This document shows, piece by piece, positions 25,733-35,785 of a DNA stretch of 64,000 nt (position 1 is its first letter; each line of letters opens with the position of its first letter). Both the position numbers and the translations under genes were made by a program. The stretch is taken from positions 799,785-863,784 of the forward strand of contig BJOX01000164.1 of assembly GCA_009731375.1 (NCBI GenBank), in the 5' to 3' direction. The stretch comes from Paulinella micropora. Its lineage: Eukaryota; Cercozoa; Imbricatea; Euglyphida. The notes below the pieces were generated by a model, which made no database searches, was not told the DNA's origin, and saw only the letters and a list, made by a program, of their open reading frames with translations.

Positions 25733-26926
25733 TCATCCGTCGTGCGTGCCAGTGCCTGCGCGTCCGTCTCGTAATCCAAATAGAAACGGCGAGAACTTGA
25801 CCAGCCGTCGTACATGCACGATCTGTTCTTTTGGCGTTCGCTGATGGCGGATCTTGTAGTTGTATGCCGCAGTTTGCTGCACCACCTGATATGGCCCCTG
25901 CCACTTTTCGTATAACTTCGCCGACACGCCCACCGGGATGCTCGGGACGTATAACAAGACCGTGTCTCCCACGTTGAATTCCGCATGTCGGAACTTTTGC
26001 TGCCCCTTATCGTCCTTCCTCCTCATAGCAGCCTCGCGCTGCTTCCGGACGATGTGCTCAGCCTCTGCTGTTACCCGCAGGCGGCATGCCATCAATTCTG
26101 TCGGGTCATATAAAGCCGTGTCCTTGAAGCGATCCGTAGGTGTGTTCAACACCCTTCCATGTACCAATTGATTCGGGCAAAGCCGAACGCTTCCTCCTAA
26201 AGACGAGGAGCCCAAGTTGTTAACCGCAAACGTAAAAGACTGCACCGTCTCCGGCCATATCTTCTGGTTGTTCTGGCAATAGATTTTCAGGGACGCCTTC
26301 ATCGTCTTGTGCATTCGCTCGATTTTCCCGTTTGCCATACTATTGTATGCCGTAACGCATTTCCTTTGAAACCCAAAATATGCACTGAGTTCGTTCGAGA
26401 GCCAGTTGATGAACGAACTCCCCCTGTTTGATATGATCTTCCTTGGAACTCCGATCCTGCAGAAGACGTGATCGATCAGAGCCTTAGCGGTTGTTTGCTT
26501 GGTCTCGTCCTTAGTGGGTACCGTGATCACGTAATTCGACGCCCTGTCAATGGCCGTAAGTATGTACTTGAACCCCCCGTCTCCCGCTTCCGGTAGAGGG
26601 TCCACATAATCGATGTGGATCGTCTCGAAAATGTCGCTCGTGACCTCGTATTGCCCCAGCAAACCCTTGGTTGCGTCATATGGTGTCTTTGCCCTCTGGC
26701 ACGGCGCGCAGCCGTTGATGAACCGTTCCACATCCTTACTCATACTTCCCCAGTAGAACTTCCTTGTCAAAGACCACTTCATCCTTTCCAATCCTGGATG
26801 ACTCTGCATGGGACAGTTATGTGCCCCGATCATAATCGCATGCCGTAATGCCGGTGGTACCCACACTGTCCACCTTTCCGGGTTTTCCTTGTGTCTGCCG
26901 TCCGTCCCCATATACCAAATCAACAT
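25733..26926 (-). pseudogene. Integrase of the LTR element, catalytic Asp replaced
   Basis: The domains appear in order. First a zinc-binding HHCC region (AHNCPMQSHPG, then INGCAPCQRAK). Next the DDE core: first Asp in ETIHIDYVDPL, second position in KIISNRGSSF, Glu in ANGKIERMHKTMK. Last a GPY/F module (KLYEKWQGPYQVV). In Ty3/Gypsy integrases the second block is normally SDRGxxF, and here the Asp is Asn (codon AAC). Strand transfer should be abolished. The N-terminal part of the domain lies in another frame upstream (frameshift near 26925) and the C-terminal tail shifts frame again near 25800. The role would be insertion of the cDNA into the host genome. Confidence 0.88.
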
Positions 26927-27606
26927 CCGAATACGTGTGCGTCTTCAGTTGCCGCTTCACCGCCTCAGTACGCGTTTCCGGCGTCGGGTTCTTCACGTGT
27001 TGGATCAGTGCCTTGAATTCCTTCGCCTCGCTCGTCAGGCTCCGAAACTTGTCCACCGAAGCAAACCTGATTTGCGTATCCGTCTCCAAGTCCAAAGCCA
27101 CCCGGCTGGGATGCGTCTTCTCCAACACCGTCACGTCCTCCTGTTCCGGTGACAGTTGCTCCCCTTCTGCCTTAGGGTTGACCACTACATTGCCGACCAT
27201 TGGCAACTGCCGCCATGGAAACCTTGGCATTTCAATCTCCTCGCGTCCCACTCGTATTCCTCGACTGTCCTTCGCGCATTGGTCCCCGTGTTCCTCACAA
27301 CACTCTCGTGGTGCCTTACTAGCCGCCTCATACAACCTAAGGTCCCTCTCATGTTCCTGTCTTTCTCCTCCCCCCGACGTACGAAACTTGTACGCTGCCA
27401 ACACCTCCTCAACCGTTCATCGGCTTCTTGTCTTCAAAATTTGGTTCACGCTCTATCTGTTCCAAGTCCATGAATCCCCATACAGTCAAGACTGCCGCCG
27501 CCGTGGTGAACCTAAATCGCGTCAGGTTTATCCCTTTCCGCTTCTCCCCATCCCATATCGGTTTGACCGTGAACACCTCTGGCGCCTGGTGTTGTTGTTG
27601 TTCCAC
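26817..27606 (-). pseudogene. RNase H-integrase connector, frame-shifted
   Basis: Two overlapping frames (27606-27409 and 27404-26817) bridge RNase H and integrase. They include EVFTVKPIWDGEKRKG, ALDLETDTQIRFASVDKF and TRTEAVKRQLKTHTYSDVD. No domain is recognised. The position and the broken but continuous coding texture indicate polyprotein linker. Confidence 0.6.
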
Positions 27607-28910
27607 CTCCGTCTTTCCCCGTGGTCCCTCCTCCTCTGCCCCCCCTTGACCGAGACTGGTGATCAGCCATAAAGTTCTCCTTTCCTTTGATATACTCTAT
27701 CTGGAAGTCGTATTGCGACAACTCCTGTTGCCACCGCGCCAACCGTCCCGTATGGTCCTGTGACATCAACCACCGCAGGTTGTTGTGATCCGTTCTCACT
27801 CTCGTTTCCTTCGCCCCCCATAGATATTCCCGCAACCTCTTGAAGCCCCAGACAAATAGCCAATGCCTTCCGTTGTCTGGTGCAGTATTGCCTTTCCGCA
27901 TTCGACATCCGTCGGCTAAGGAACATTACCGGTCGCAATCGCTCCTTTTCTTCCGCTTGCTGAAGCACTCATCCTATCGCGTAGGCCGACGCGTCCGTAT
28001 CAAGAATAAAGGGTGTCTCAAAGTCCGGCAGCCTCAGAACCGTTCCATCTTCCGTTAAAGGATCCTTCAGAATCGTTTCCCGCAAATCATTTATCGCTTC
28101 CAAGACCTCCTGTCCCCACTCCTTCGGGTTCGCCCAGTCCCCTTTGAATTCCTTTATGTGTTTCCGTATAGGCTCCGCCCCATTGGCGAAGTTTGGAATA
28201 AACTCCCCGTAATACTGTGCCAACGACACGAACGAATGTAGATCGGATTTGTTCTGCGATATTGGCATGTCCGCCAGTGCCTCTCGTTTCTTAGCCACGA
28301 TGGTGCACGTGCCATTCTCAATGTCGTACCCCAGATATCGGATCCGTTTTTGCATGAAGTGGCACTTCTTGGCATTAAGCCGGAAACCGAACTCCTTAAT
28401 CCGCCGCATGATGTCCCTGAAATGTTCCATATGCTCTTCCACCGAGTTAGAGTATATAATGACATCATCCAAGTACGCAAAGGCATATGTTGACGTGTCG
28501 CCATGTTTGAAGGCAAATTCCTCGTCCCGAAACTTGTGTCCCAACATCTCGGTCATCGCCCTCTGGAAAATCCCAGGTGCCACCTTGAGCCCCATCGGCA
28601 AAACCTTCCATACGTATGTCGTCATGCCCACCATGAATGCCGTGAGGTATCGACTTTCCTCCGCCAATGGAATTTGCCAAAACCCGCTTTTCAGATCCAG
28701 AGTGGAATATATTTTCGCCTTCCGCAATACTTCCACCCCTCGCCGCACATCCGGCACCGGCGTTTCGATCTTCTTTATGATCTGATTGATCTTCCAGTAG
28801 TTTATGCACATCCGCAATGTGCCATCTGGCTTCGGCGCCATCCGCACCGGCGAGGAGTATTCTGACAACCGCTTCTCTATCAGCCCCTTCTCCAACAATT
28901 CCGCCGTCAT
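27512..28910 (-). pseudogene. Reverse transcriptase and RNase H with in-frame stop and frameshift
   Basis: RT motifs in order: LLEKGLIEKRLSEYSSPV, GTLRMCINYWKIN, STLDLKSGFWQIPL, VLPMGLKVAPGIFQR and the catalytic FAYLDDVIIYS with YLGYDI after it. This is a Ty3/Gypsy-type polymerase. RNase H starts at FILDTDASAYAIG, is interrupted by TGA near 27969-27971, resumes in the same frame (VLQQAEEKERLRPVMFLSRR), and shifts frame near 27840 into VRTDHNNLRWLM and FQIEYIKGKENFMADHQSR. The usual RNase H Glu in the Y.T...E.LA block is Lys (TRQRKALAI). The RT block-B CIDYRKLN is CINYWKIN. About 60 N-terminal RT residues lie in another frame (29101-28907). Function would be cDNA synthesis; this copy is dead. 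Confidence 0.9.
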
Positions 28911-30056
28911 CTCCTGGCAATCCTATCCTCGTGATAGCTGAGTCGAGAAGGCCGTCCTATTCCTGGTACGTCCTGCCCCATTTCCCTATAGAATCTTGCC
29001 GTGTGGTGCTTGACCGAACCTCCCTCCAACGGTCCAAACACTTCTATGTGTTGATCCATCATCGCCAAGACGTCCTCTTTAGACTTCTCACCTCCTGCCA
29101 CTGCTTTGCCCGTTCCCGCAAGGCCGCCCGAGCCTTATCTGTTTCCTCCTTGATTTGTTCGTCCGTCGCCTTGCCCGCTATGTCGTCTACCGTGGCTTCT
29201 GCACCATCCTCCTCGAATTCCTCCCGAGACCGGTATAAAGTAGGCGTCTGTCTCTCCTGATCCGCATACCTTGCCAGCTGATCGATCATCATAGTTATTA
29301 GTATATTGTATTGCATGCGTCCGATGATATACCCCCGAAATGTGTGTAAATGCATCGTCTCGGATCGCCGCCAGATCCCGGTCAAGAAGCTCCTCCCGAT
29401 ACTTCCTTGCCGCCTTCCGCGAACCCAATCGACACGCTATAACGAGCTTTTGTGTCGGACTCGGTATAGGGATTGGATCCTGGACCAGGAAATCCTCGAT
29501 ATCGTACCGCCACATTTCCGTCCGCCTGCCCACCGGCAGTACTATTGTAAAATTCCCGTGAGAAATCCGGTTCTTCAAGGCTTTCTTTATTCCCGCCACC
29601 CATAATGGGATTGTCCCCCCACTTATACTTGAGGAACTCGATAATTCCCGTCTTCGCCTGACTCGGCTTTGCCACGTTACATACCACGTACTGTGCCATT
29701 GGCAACGTCCTGCCATCCATTTCCTTGTGTTGGTCCCCCACGTTACGACCGTGCACCGGGAAACCGTCCGTGGCCAACCTCCGTTGTTCTCTCAAGTGTT
29801 CCAGCCGCATATCGCATAATGCCATTATCTGATTTGGCGTCCATTCGTCCTCCGATTCGCTCTCCTCATCGATTGCCTTAGGATCCCCCACCGCAAAGAC
29901 CTCGCATGCTGCCTCGTCGGCCGCTGCCTCCTCCGACATTACGACTTTCACTGCCGCAAAACTGCCAGCCTTGAGAGTGGTCCTCTGTCGACAATTGCAC
30001 CATCTTGTATACCGGTGCGTTTTCATCCGCCCAATATCGCACCGTATACCCTGCAC
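28907..30056 (-). pseudogene. Protease-RT connector, three frames
   Basis: Coding-like segments alternate between frames: EEAAADEAACEVFAVGDP and EWTPNQIMALCDMRLEHL (30056 frame), then NFTIVLPVGRRTEMWRYDIE and RKAARKYREELLDRDL (29716 frame), then TLYRSREEFEEDGAEATVDD (29385 frame), then DVLAMMDQHIEVFGPLEGG (29101 frame). Each switch needs a small indel. The last segment leads into the RT N-terminus. No domain is assigned. Confidence 0.6.
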
Positions 30057-30696
30057 AGTCGATGTGCGTGCGCATTCGTCTGAGCGCGTCCAAGCTCCAC
30101 AACAAGCCCCCCTTATATGCTGGTACCACCCAAAATTTGTGGATATAGACCGAGCCGTCGGAGAGCCGAAACGTCAGCAACATCGTACCCGTGATCGGTG
30201 TCGATCCCGACACTCCACTCACCCATCCCTGCGTGTGTCGCAGTGCCTGCTGATACCACCGCTGTCCCCCATATTTGTCCTGAAATTGCTTCCCCATGAC
30301 ACTGATCGCCGCCATCGTGTCATTGCCAATGACCTCATCCCCGCCCAACTCGACAATCGCCACCTTTGTGTAGGCTAAAGGGAAATCAGCTCTTTTAGTT
30401 GAATTAACCATTCTCCTAGGACTCATAGAATCCGCGCGTTCCGCGATCTTTTGGTATGTCCGGAGGAGACGTCGGTTCCGCTCCCGTTCCTTCCCCTCGT
30501 CCCCTACAGTGAGTCCCATTTTCCTTTCTGACCCCTGGTCGATATCCTTATTTATGTTCTCTCTCCTCTGATCCCCTATTTCCCGCTTCTCTCCTTTATC
30601 TTCTTTATTTCCTATTCCCCCCTGAGCTCCCTTATCGCCCTTATCGTTTATAATTCCGTTATCCTTATCCTCTGTCCTTCCCCGTTTTTCTCCCAT
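29878..30696 (-). pseudogene. Retropepsin-like aspartic protease with DTM in place of DTG
   Basis: A 272-codon frame. The first about 85 residues are charged (KGDKGAQGGIGNKEDKGEKR). A retropepsin-like region follows: VAIVELGGDEVIGNDTMAAI then SVM, a GVSGSTPITGTMLLTFRL flap-like strand, HKFWVVPAYKGGLLWSLDAL and ID at the end, which fits the usual LLGxDxL followed by a terminal beta strand. The family motif is D-T/S-G-A. Here the Gly is Met, which should disturb the active-site loop. Position upstream of RT agrees. Another reading is that the family departs from consensus. The C-terminus shifts frame near 29950. Confidence 0.6.
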
Positions 30697-31051
30697 CTCA
30701 TCCTCACGAGTCCGCTCCTCTGCCTTTTGCCGTTTGTCGTGTGCCTACCCTCTCTCCCTCTCTCGTTGCTCTTATCCGTTTTCTAGTCATTCCCCAGTCA
30801 GATCTATGGACTGTCGTTCTTCTTTGCCATCCCCCCTGGACGGGCTGCCGTATCCCGCTCCATCTACCAGGCGGAGCATCATGCGTTCCTGCCGTCTGCG
30901 TTCCCCTATCAGCCATCAATTCCCGCCGCATACCCTTATATTCCGTATTGATATGTTTCCCTCCTGTTTTGCCTTCCCCCGTAATCACGACGTCATCTTT
31001 ATCCTCACGCCGTCGCGGTCGCGCCTCTTCCTCCCTCGGTGTCCGTTCCTG

Positions 31052-31615
31052 TTAAAATATGCCATGTTTCCGTTCGTGTTTCTTTTCCATTTCCTTCACG
31101 GATATTATCGTACCCGATGGCGTGGGTGTGCCCCCTCCCGCCGCTCCCTGTCGCTCCGGTAGACCCGCCGTCGCCCCTGAAATCATTGCCTGTAGATCCG
31201 GGTGCACATACGGGAAACTGTTGCCTGTTCCTTTGCTCCCTTCACCCCCTTTCCTTTCCTTCCCTTCCACCTTCTCTCCCTTATCCTGTACCTCTGAGGC
31301 CATCCCCGGCCCTGTTGCCGCCGATCGTTGTGAGCCCCCTCGACCTCCTCCTCGACCACCGCCACGTCCTCCGCCACCTCCGCCTCGTTGCCGTAACCCC
31401 GCCGCGGACAAGTACAATCCTCGATCCTTACGTTTCCATTCGTATTTCTTGATGTTCTCGGTGTTGAACCATTCCAGCTCCTCCAGTTCGTGTGGGTGAA
31501 ACAGGTCTTCCAATCCTCCCAACTGCCACATACCGTGTCGAATCGCCTCCTTCAGTTCCCGTATAGCAGCGTTCTGCTCATCCCGCGAGACTTTATCCAC
31601 GTTGTCGTGATACAA
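31052..31615 (-). CDS. Gag-region ORF, RGG-rich
   Basis: A 187-codon frame: MYHDNVDKVSRDEQNAAIRE, then a helical part (GGLEDLFHPHELEELEWF), then RGGGGGGRGGGRGGGRGG at about residues 77-94, then a low-complexity tail. The Gly-Arg tract is a plausible nucleic-acid-binding replacement for a CCHC knuckle, which I did not find. Base composition and position (between the capsid-like region and the protease) suggest nucleocapsid. Confidence 0.5.
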   Translation of the reverse strand: MYHDNVDKVSRDEQNAAIRELKEAIRHGMWQLGGLEDLFHPHELEELEWFNTENIKKYEWKRKDRGLYLSAAGLRQRGGGGGGRGGGRGGGRGGSQRSAATGPGMASEVQDKGEKVEGKERKGGEGSKGTGNSFPYVHPDLQAMISGATAGLPERQGAAGGGTPTPSGTIISVKEMEKKHERKHGIF

Positions 31616-31712
31616 CGTAATGCAACATACGCCCCTGAGGCGTAAGAACCATATCCCAATCTGCCAGTAGCACGATTTACGCCAGTGGCTGTTCTCTTTC
31701 AGCGCCCTTCGC

Positions 31713-32197
31713 TCATATTTTGGGACTCCCGGTGCATTCGTCCGAGGGATATCTTGCCTCGTTCGAGGGATTGAGTTGATCGTCCGAGGGATATCTTGCC
31801 TCGTTCGGCTTCAACTCCCGATTCCTTGCAGCGTTCGTGTAAAAAGACGGATCCATCACATCTGGTCCGGACCCTTTCTGCCTAAACCCTCCCGCTCCAT
31901 GTGCCGCGTTTACCTCCGCCGGCCGATTAAATGGATGCGGGCGACGATCCTCCCTGTGAGCCTCGTCCTCTCTCCGCCAAATCCCCTGTGCCACGTTGTT
32001 GTCGGCCACCGCCCTGTTGGCCCCTTGTACCGCCGCCACCTCCACCGGGCTGTCGTCCTCCTTGTTGCTGCCGCACTGGTGCCTTTGGCATCTTCGCCAG
32101 AATCGCTGGATCCATCAACAGCATCTTTATTGCCTTGACGTCTTCCTGATCCATCGCCCAAGCCACCGGGTTGGTTTTGCCTTGCCATTTCAGCCAT
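31713..32197 (-). pseudogene. Gag C-terminal region in shifting frames
   Basis: Protein-like segments MDQEDVKAIKMLLMDPAILA and QQQGGRQPGGGGGG lie in one frame (32166), and ADNNVAQGIWRREDEAHRED then NEARYPSDDQLNPSNEARYP in another (32045). The last part includes a short in-frame duplication (NEARYPSD twice), which matches a tandem duplication of GAGGGATATCTTGCCTCGTT on the plus strand. Confidence 0.5.
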
Positions 32198-32805
32198 TTG
32201 TCCTTGTTCTATTGGGTAGCGTTGGCAGTCTCAAGCCCGCGTTCAGCATCTCCGTCACCACGTTCTTAGTAGCCTGTTCCCTCCATAGGCCATGCCCCAA
32301 GATTAGCGGGTATACCTTCCGCTCGTCGTTGATCAGGCACGTATCCATGACTGCTTGGAATAAGACCGGTAGGGTCACGCGGGCCCTGATCCTATCCTGA
32401 ATCACCCCCCGAACCGTTTCCAATTCCTCATCCGCATCGATGAGCGCCACGAACCCAAAGACCGTGCCGAAGACATAATAAATCACATCCACCAACTGCC
32501 AGTGCGTTCTCGCCGCATTGCCCTTGACTTCCTTGTCGAAGATGTCCATCCATGTCTGTTGGTTCGACAACCCCTGATTTGCCCCACTAATTCCCAAGAC
32601 GTCCGCCAAGACGAAGCAAATTGATTCCAGATCGTTGCCAATCTGCGCCCCGCGCAGCTGTTTCTTGAACTGTACTGCAAATTATCGCATCATGTTCATA
32701 TATCGCCTGTCGTCCCCTTGGCTTTGGTCGATTTGGTCGTACCCCCGCTTTGCCAGCTCCGTATTCGCCTTCAATTCTTTTACTGTATTTTCCCTTTTTT
32801 CCCAT
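32190..32805 (-). pseudogene. Capsid-like Gag segment, frame-shifted
   Basis: The best protein-like frame runs from 32609 to 32190: MADVLGISGANQGLSNQQTW, DVIYYVFGTVFGFVALIDAD, LPVLFQAVMDTCLINDERKV. It is mostly helical and hydrophobic, as expected of a capsid domain. The upstream part (GKKGKYSKRIEGEYGAGKAG, 32805 frame) lies in a different frame. I cannot match a named capsid family. Confidence 0.5.
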
Positions 32806-33301
32806 CCTTGGACCGAACTCCTGTTTGTATTACTCGCCCAACCCGTGCGATCCTTCTCGTCACCCTCCGATTCTTCCTCCTTTGAATCCTCATCAGACTC
32901 CGAGCCTTCCGAGCCGCTTTTCTTCTTCTTACTCTTCTTCTTCTTTTTCTTATGTTTCTTTTTCTTCTTCTTTCCGGTGACGTAGCCTCCGGTTCCTCCA
33001 TTAATTTCAGCCGAAGCCTAATCCAGGCTACCCAACCATCCACACACACCCTCACCAACGACAGGTGATCAACCCACATCCGTAGTTCCGTCACCGTCGC
33101 CTTCCTGTTCGCTTCATCCAACTGAGCACTCCCTCCTATCGCGTTGTCCATGAGCTTCTTGAGTGACGTCTTCGCCTCCTTGATGTGCCCCATCGCATCC
33201 ATGCCGTCGTTGTATTGCTTCATGGCCTCTGTGAAGAAACCCGCTTCCCTCCTCACTTCGACCGCCCATTGCGCGTTTGCCCCCTCCAACCACGACGCCA
33301 A
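32780..33301 (-). CDS. Gag-region ORF 2, begins where ORF 1 stops
   Basis: Open frame including ASWLEGANAQWAVEVRREAG, helical KEAKTSLKKLMDNAIGG and a very basic tail RRRKRNIRKRRRRVRRRK. It has no ATG at its start. Its frame opens within the stop of the preceding ORF (ATG CTA TGA CTTGG), shifted by +1. It reads as a continuation of that protein, so a lost or gained base, or a programmed +1 shift, would fuse the two. Confidence 0.55.
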   Translation of the reverse strand: MASWLEGANAQWAVEVRREAGFFTEAMKQYNDGMDAMGHIKEAKTSLKKLMDNAIGGSAQLDEANRKATVTELRMWVDHLSLVRVCVDGWVAWIRLRLKLMEEPEATSPERRRKRNIRKRRRRVRRRKAARKARSLMRIQRRKNRRVTRRIARVGRVIQTGVRSKDGKKGKIQ

Positions 33302-33302
33302 G

Positions 33303-33899
33303 TCATAGCATCATGCGCTTGTTCCAATCGTGGTATGCCGCAGTGACTTTGGTGTCCTGCTGTCGGATTGCCATTATCAGCCGGTCAATAGCTGCCACCA
33401 GTTCCGTTACTTTCCCTTCGGTTATGATTTCCCCGTCGTCCATTATAGGCCGTACCATATAAGCCGTCAACGCATTCGACGAAATCTGATCCCTGTGATG
33501 TCCCACCGCCACCGCCAGAGCCTCCGCCATTTTGGCCAACACTCCCGTCTTGATCCCTGGCCCCCAATGTGGCTTGCCCGCTGGTAACTGCCATTCGTTC
33601 CACCCGTCGATGTTGTCCTTCATTCTCCCGTCATCAGGTCCGTCTGTCCAAATTTTGAGCGAGTTCTTACTCAGCTGTGAGTAAATTTCGATAGCCGTCG
33701 GGCTCGCCTGCAACATCTGGAGGAAGTGGTCGGACATAATCGGAGGATTCCGCGCATACAGCAAAGGAACCGCCGCCGCCACCCCCGCCTTTTCCTCCTC
33801 CTCGTCCACTCGCATAGGCGAGGGCCCCGCTCTCTTGAGTGGCGTAAACCTGATCGGTAGTACCGGTGGCGGTATCCCGCCTTGCGCCTCGTCTGCCAT
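33303..33899 (-). CDS. Gag-region ORF 1 (198 codons)
   Basis: ATG at 33899, nine bases after a TCTACGTTAG motif (33909-33918) that follows a pyrimidine-rich run. The protein begins MADEAQGGIPPPVLPIRF, has an acidic patch DEEEEKAG, then a helical globular part (MSDHFLQMLQASPTAIEIYS, VTELVAAIDRLIMAIRQQD). It ends at TGA and overlaps the next frame. Probably the N-terminal part of Gag (matrix-like) by position. No named family is recognised. Confidence 0.6.
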   Translation of the reverse strand: MADEAQGGIPPPVLPIRFTPLKRAGPSPMRVDEEEEKAGVAAAVPLLYARNPPIMSDHFLQMLQASPTAIEIYSQLSKNSLKIWTDGPDDGRMKDNIDGWNEWQLPAGKPHWGPGIKTGVLAKMAEALAVAVGHHRDQISSNALTAYMVRPIMDDGEIITEGKVTELVAAIDRLIMAIRQQDTKVTAAYHDWNKRMML

Positions 33900-33908
33900 T
33901 CGTCGCCA

Positions 33909-33918
33909 CTAACGTAGA
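33909..33918 (-). promoter_or_regulatory. TCTACGTTAG motif upstream of gag ORF 1
   Basis: Minus strand CTCTCCCTTCTACGTTAG then TGGCGACGAATG. The pyrimidine-rich lead and AG end resemble a splice acceptor. The same 10-mer is in both LTRs. Confidence 0.55.
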
Positions 33919-34139
33919 AGGGAGAGATAGTGACAAAAAGATAAAAACTATATACATTCTCCCCTTCCTTCCATTCATTCCCCGTATTCCCCGATGTCAA
34001 CCAACCATATATTCCTTCACTGGTTCCCTTCCATCCCGACCAACTATATCCATATTCTTAACCATATATTTCCTTCCTGTCTCCCTTTTACTTGTTTATT
34101 TTGTTTTCCGTTTTGTTCCATTTCTGTTTATCGATCTCC

Positions 34140-35144
34140 CTACATGCTGAGCTGTTCCAGCTCGCTGTCGTCCAAATCATGCATCCATTCCCTAATACCT
34201 TCCACCGTCTCCCGTTTCGTTCCTTCTCCTCTTCCCCCTTCCTGCTCACCCCCTGTCTCATGGTTCTGGGATATTGTCTCCGTCTCCACTGGGTCCTCCC
34301 AATCCTCCATTTCCATCGCCAAACCGCTTATATACATTATCTCTCTCTCCCTTTCCAACGACGCTATCCAGTCCTCTGTCTCCTCGTTCCTCCACTCATT
34401 GTCATTTGGGCTTCCCCGAATCCTCTCCTTCTTCCACCTTGTCCTCAGATATTCAACCAGCCGTGTCCATTGTAAATGGCATCTTTCCCGCCACTTCTTC
34501 TCCCACATCCGTGTCTCAGCCACCGTCCCCCATATCGTAGCCCTTGATGTCAAAACAACATCCGAGAGTAACGTCCCCAATCTTCGCTCCACCAACTGGT
34601 AATATATATATTGTTTATGAGCATCCTCTGTCTCCTTATAATGGTTCCAACATGGTTCCCTCATGCATTCTGGAATTGTACTGGTGGCTGCCTCCAACTC
34701 GGATCGTATCCTCGCCCATCTTGCCTCCTCTAATATCCCCTTCACGTATTGTGATTGCTCCTGTTCTGTTTCCCACGCCTGGGCCATCTTACCTATCTGT
34801 GCCTCCTGTATCTCCCTTTCCACTTTCAGCTCTTCTTCCAATTCCGCATTCTCCATTCGTTCCTTTTTCTCCACCATCCTCATTACTTCCATTTCGACCA
34901 ACCGAATTTCGTTCTCCATGAGAAGTTCCTATTTCTTAAGTACAACGAACAATGACTTCAAGCGCTTCTTGTTGCGAGCTTTTCAAATAAGCCATTACAC
35001 AAGCCACACAAATCAGAACCGGCCGAGAACGAATCGCTTGAAGTCATTGCTCGTTGTACTTAAGGACAAGGAACTTCTCATATATTCCTCCTCCTCCCGT
35101 ATCTGTTGTTGTACCATCCCCTTCTCTTCGTCCGACAATTCCAT
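34140..35144 (-). pseudogene. Coiled-coil accessory ORF split by a MITE
   Basis: The frame begins MELSDEEKGMVQQQIREEEE (35144) and is interrupted after EEEY by a 160-bp MITE (34920-35079). It continues from 34919 in the same register with ENEIRLVEMEVMRMVEKKER, VERRLGTLLSDVVLTSRATI and an acidic tail ending ELEQLSM (stop at 34140). The insertion plus 2-bp AT duplication is 162 bp, so the frame itself is unchanged, but the MITE contains a TGA. About 280 residues, glutamate/arginine-rich, coiled coil at the N-terminal half. It is an extra 5-prime ORF with no known counterpart that I recognise. Confidence 0.6.
34920..35079. mobile_element. MITE family A, copy 1 (160 bp)
   Basis: Terminal inverted repeats GAGAAGTTCC...GGAACTTCTC, extending into TTAAGTACAACGA...TTGAAGTCATTG type subterminal repeats. 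AT dinucleotides on both sides (34918-34919, 35080-35081) may be the target duplication. A second copy is at 40151-40359. No coding capacity. Confidence 0.8.
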
Positions 35145-35181
35145 CCCCGCTTCCCCCCTCGCTCATCCCTCGACGTGTGTC

Positions 35182-35191
35182 CTAACGTAGA
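35182..35191 (-). promoter_or_regulatory. TCTACGTTAG motif upstream of accessory ORF
   Basis: Minus strand ACATATCTACGTTAG then GACACACGTC. The first ATG follows after 15 bases (35166, another frame); the ATG of the coiled-coil ORF is at 35144. Confidence 0.5.
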
Positions 35192-35219
35192 TATGTATGT
35201 ATCATATCCCCCGTGTCAC

Positions 35220-35733
35220 TCATTCCTCCTTCTTAGCATTCTTAGAATGTTGTTCCTCCTCCTTGTCCATTCCCCTTTCCCTTTCCCATTTCTCTTTCTC
35301 CCATGTTGCCCTTGCTCCCTCAAATTGCGCTTTCTCTTTCTCCCAGGCTGCCCTTGCTTCCTTATATTGCTCCCGAACCATCCTCCTCTCTTGGTTCCAC
35401 TCATAACGTGCTCGTCTCACCCTAGCCACATCCTCTAACGCCTTCCTCGTGACGTCTGCCTGCCCCATCAATCGACTTGTCCTCTCCGCCTCCTGTCGAC
35501 ATATGTTCCCTTGGTCTATCCACTTCCGCACCTCCTCTCGCAACATCCTATACTCCCGTGTGGCCTCAGCCACATGCTTATAGATATCTTCCCTATTCTT
35601 ATTTTCCCCTTTTCCACATCCCCTTTTCCCCTTCCTCGTTCTTCTCCTCCCATGCCTCACTCCAAGGGTCTGGCCGCCCCTTTCCCCCCTTGCCTTCAGC
35701 CTTTTTCTCTTTGCCTGTCTCCTTTTTCTCCAT
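35220..35733 (-). pseudogene. Coiled-coil accessory ORF with frameshift
   Basis: The ATG at 35733 lies six bases after TCTACGTTAG (35740-35749) and gives MEKKETGKEKKAEGKGGKGR. About 45 codons on, near 35615, the frame must shift by one to enter the long open frame NREDIYKHVAEATREYRMLR, ARYEWNQERRMVREQYKEAR, ending KNAKKEE (stop at 35220). The second part is a long charged helix with a repeated EARAAWEKEKAQFEGARATW heptad-like unit. The shift lies in a purine-rich run, so sequencing error is possible. No homologue recognised. Confidence 0.5.
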
Positions 35734-35739
35734 TGTGAC

Positions 35740-35749
35740 CTAACGTAGA
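35740..35749 (-). promoter_or_regulatory. TCTACGTTAG motif six bases upstream of an ATG
   Basis: Minus strand ATTATATCTACGTTAGGTCACAATGG.. (motif, GTCACA, ATG). The tightest motif-to-ATG spacing of the three. Confidence 0.55.
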
Positions 35750-35785
35750 TATAATATCCTATATAGCATATCCCATTTCCTTTCC

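Noticed and set aside
26848-27672. Plus-strand 274-codon frame opposite integrase
   Set aside because: Shadow of the minus-strand polyprotein; proline/serine composition without motifs.
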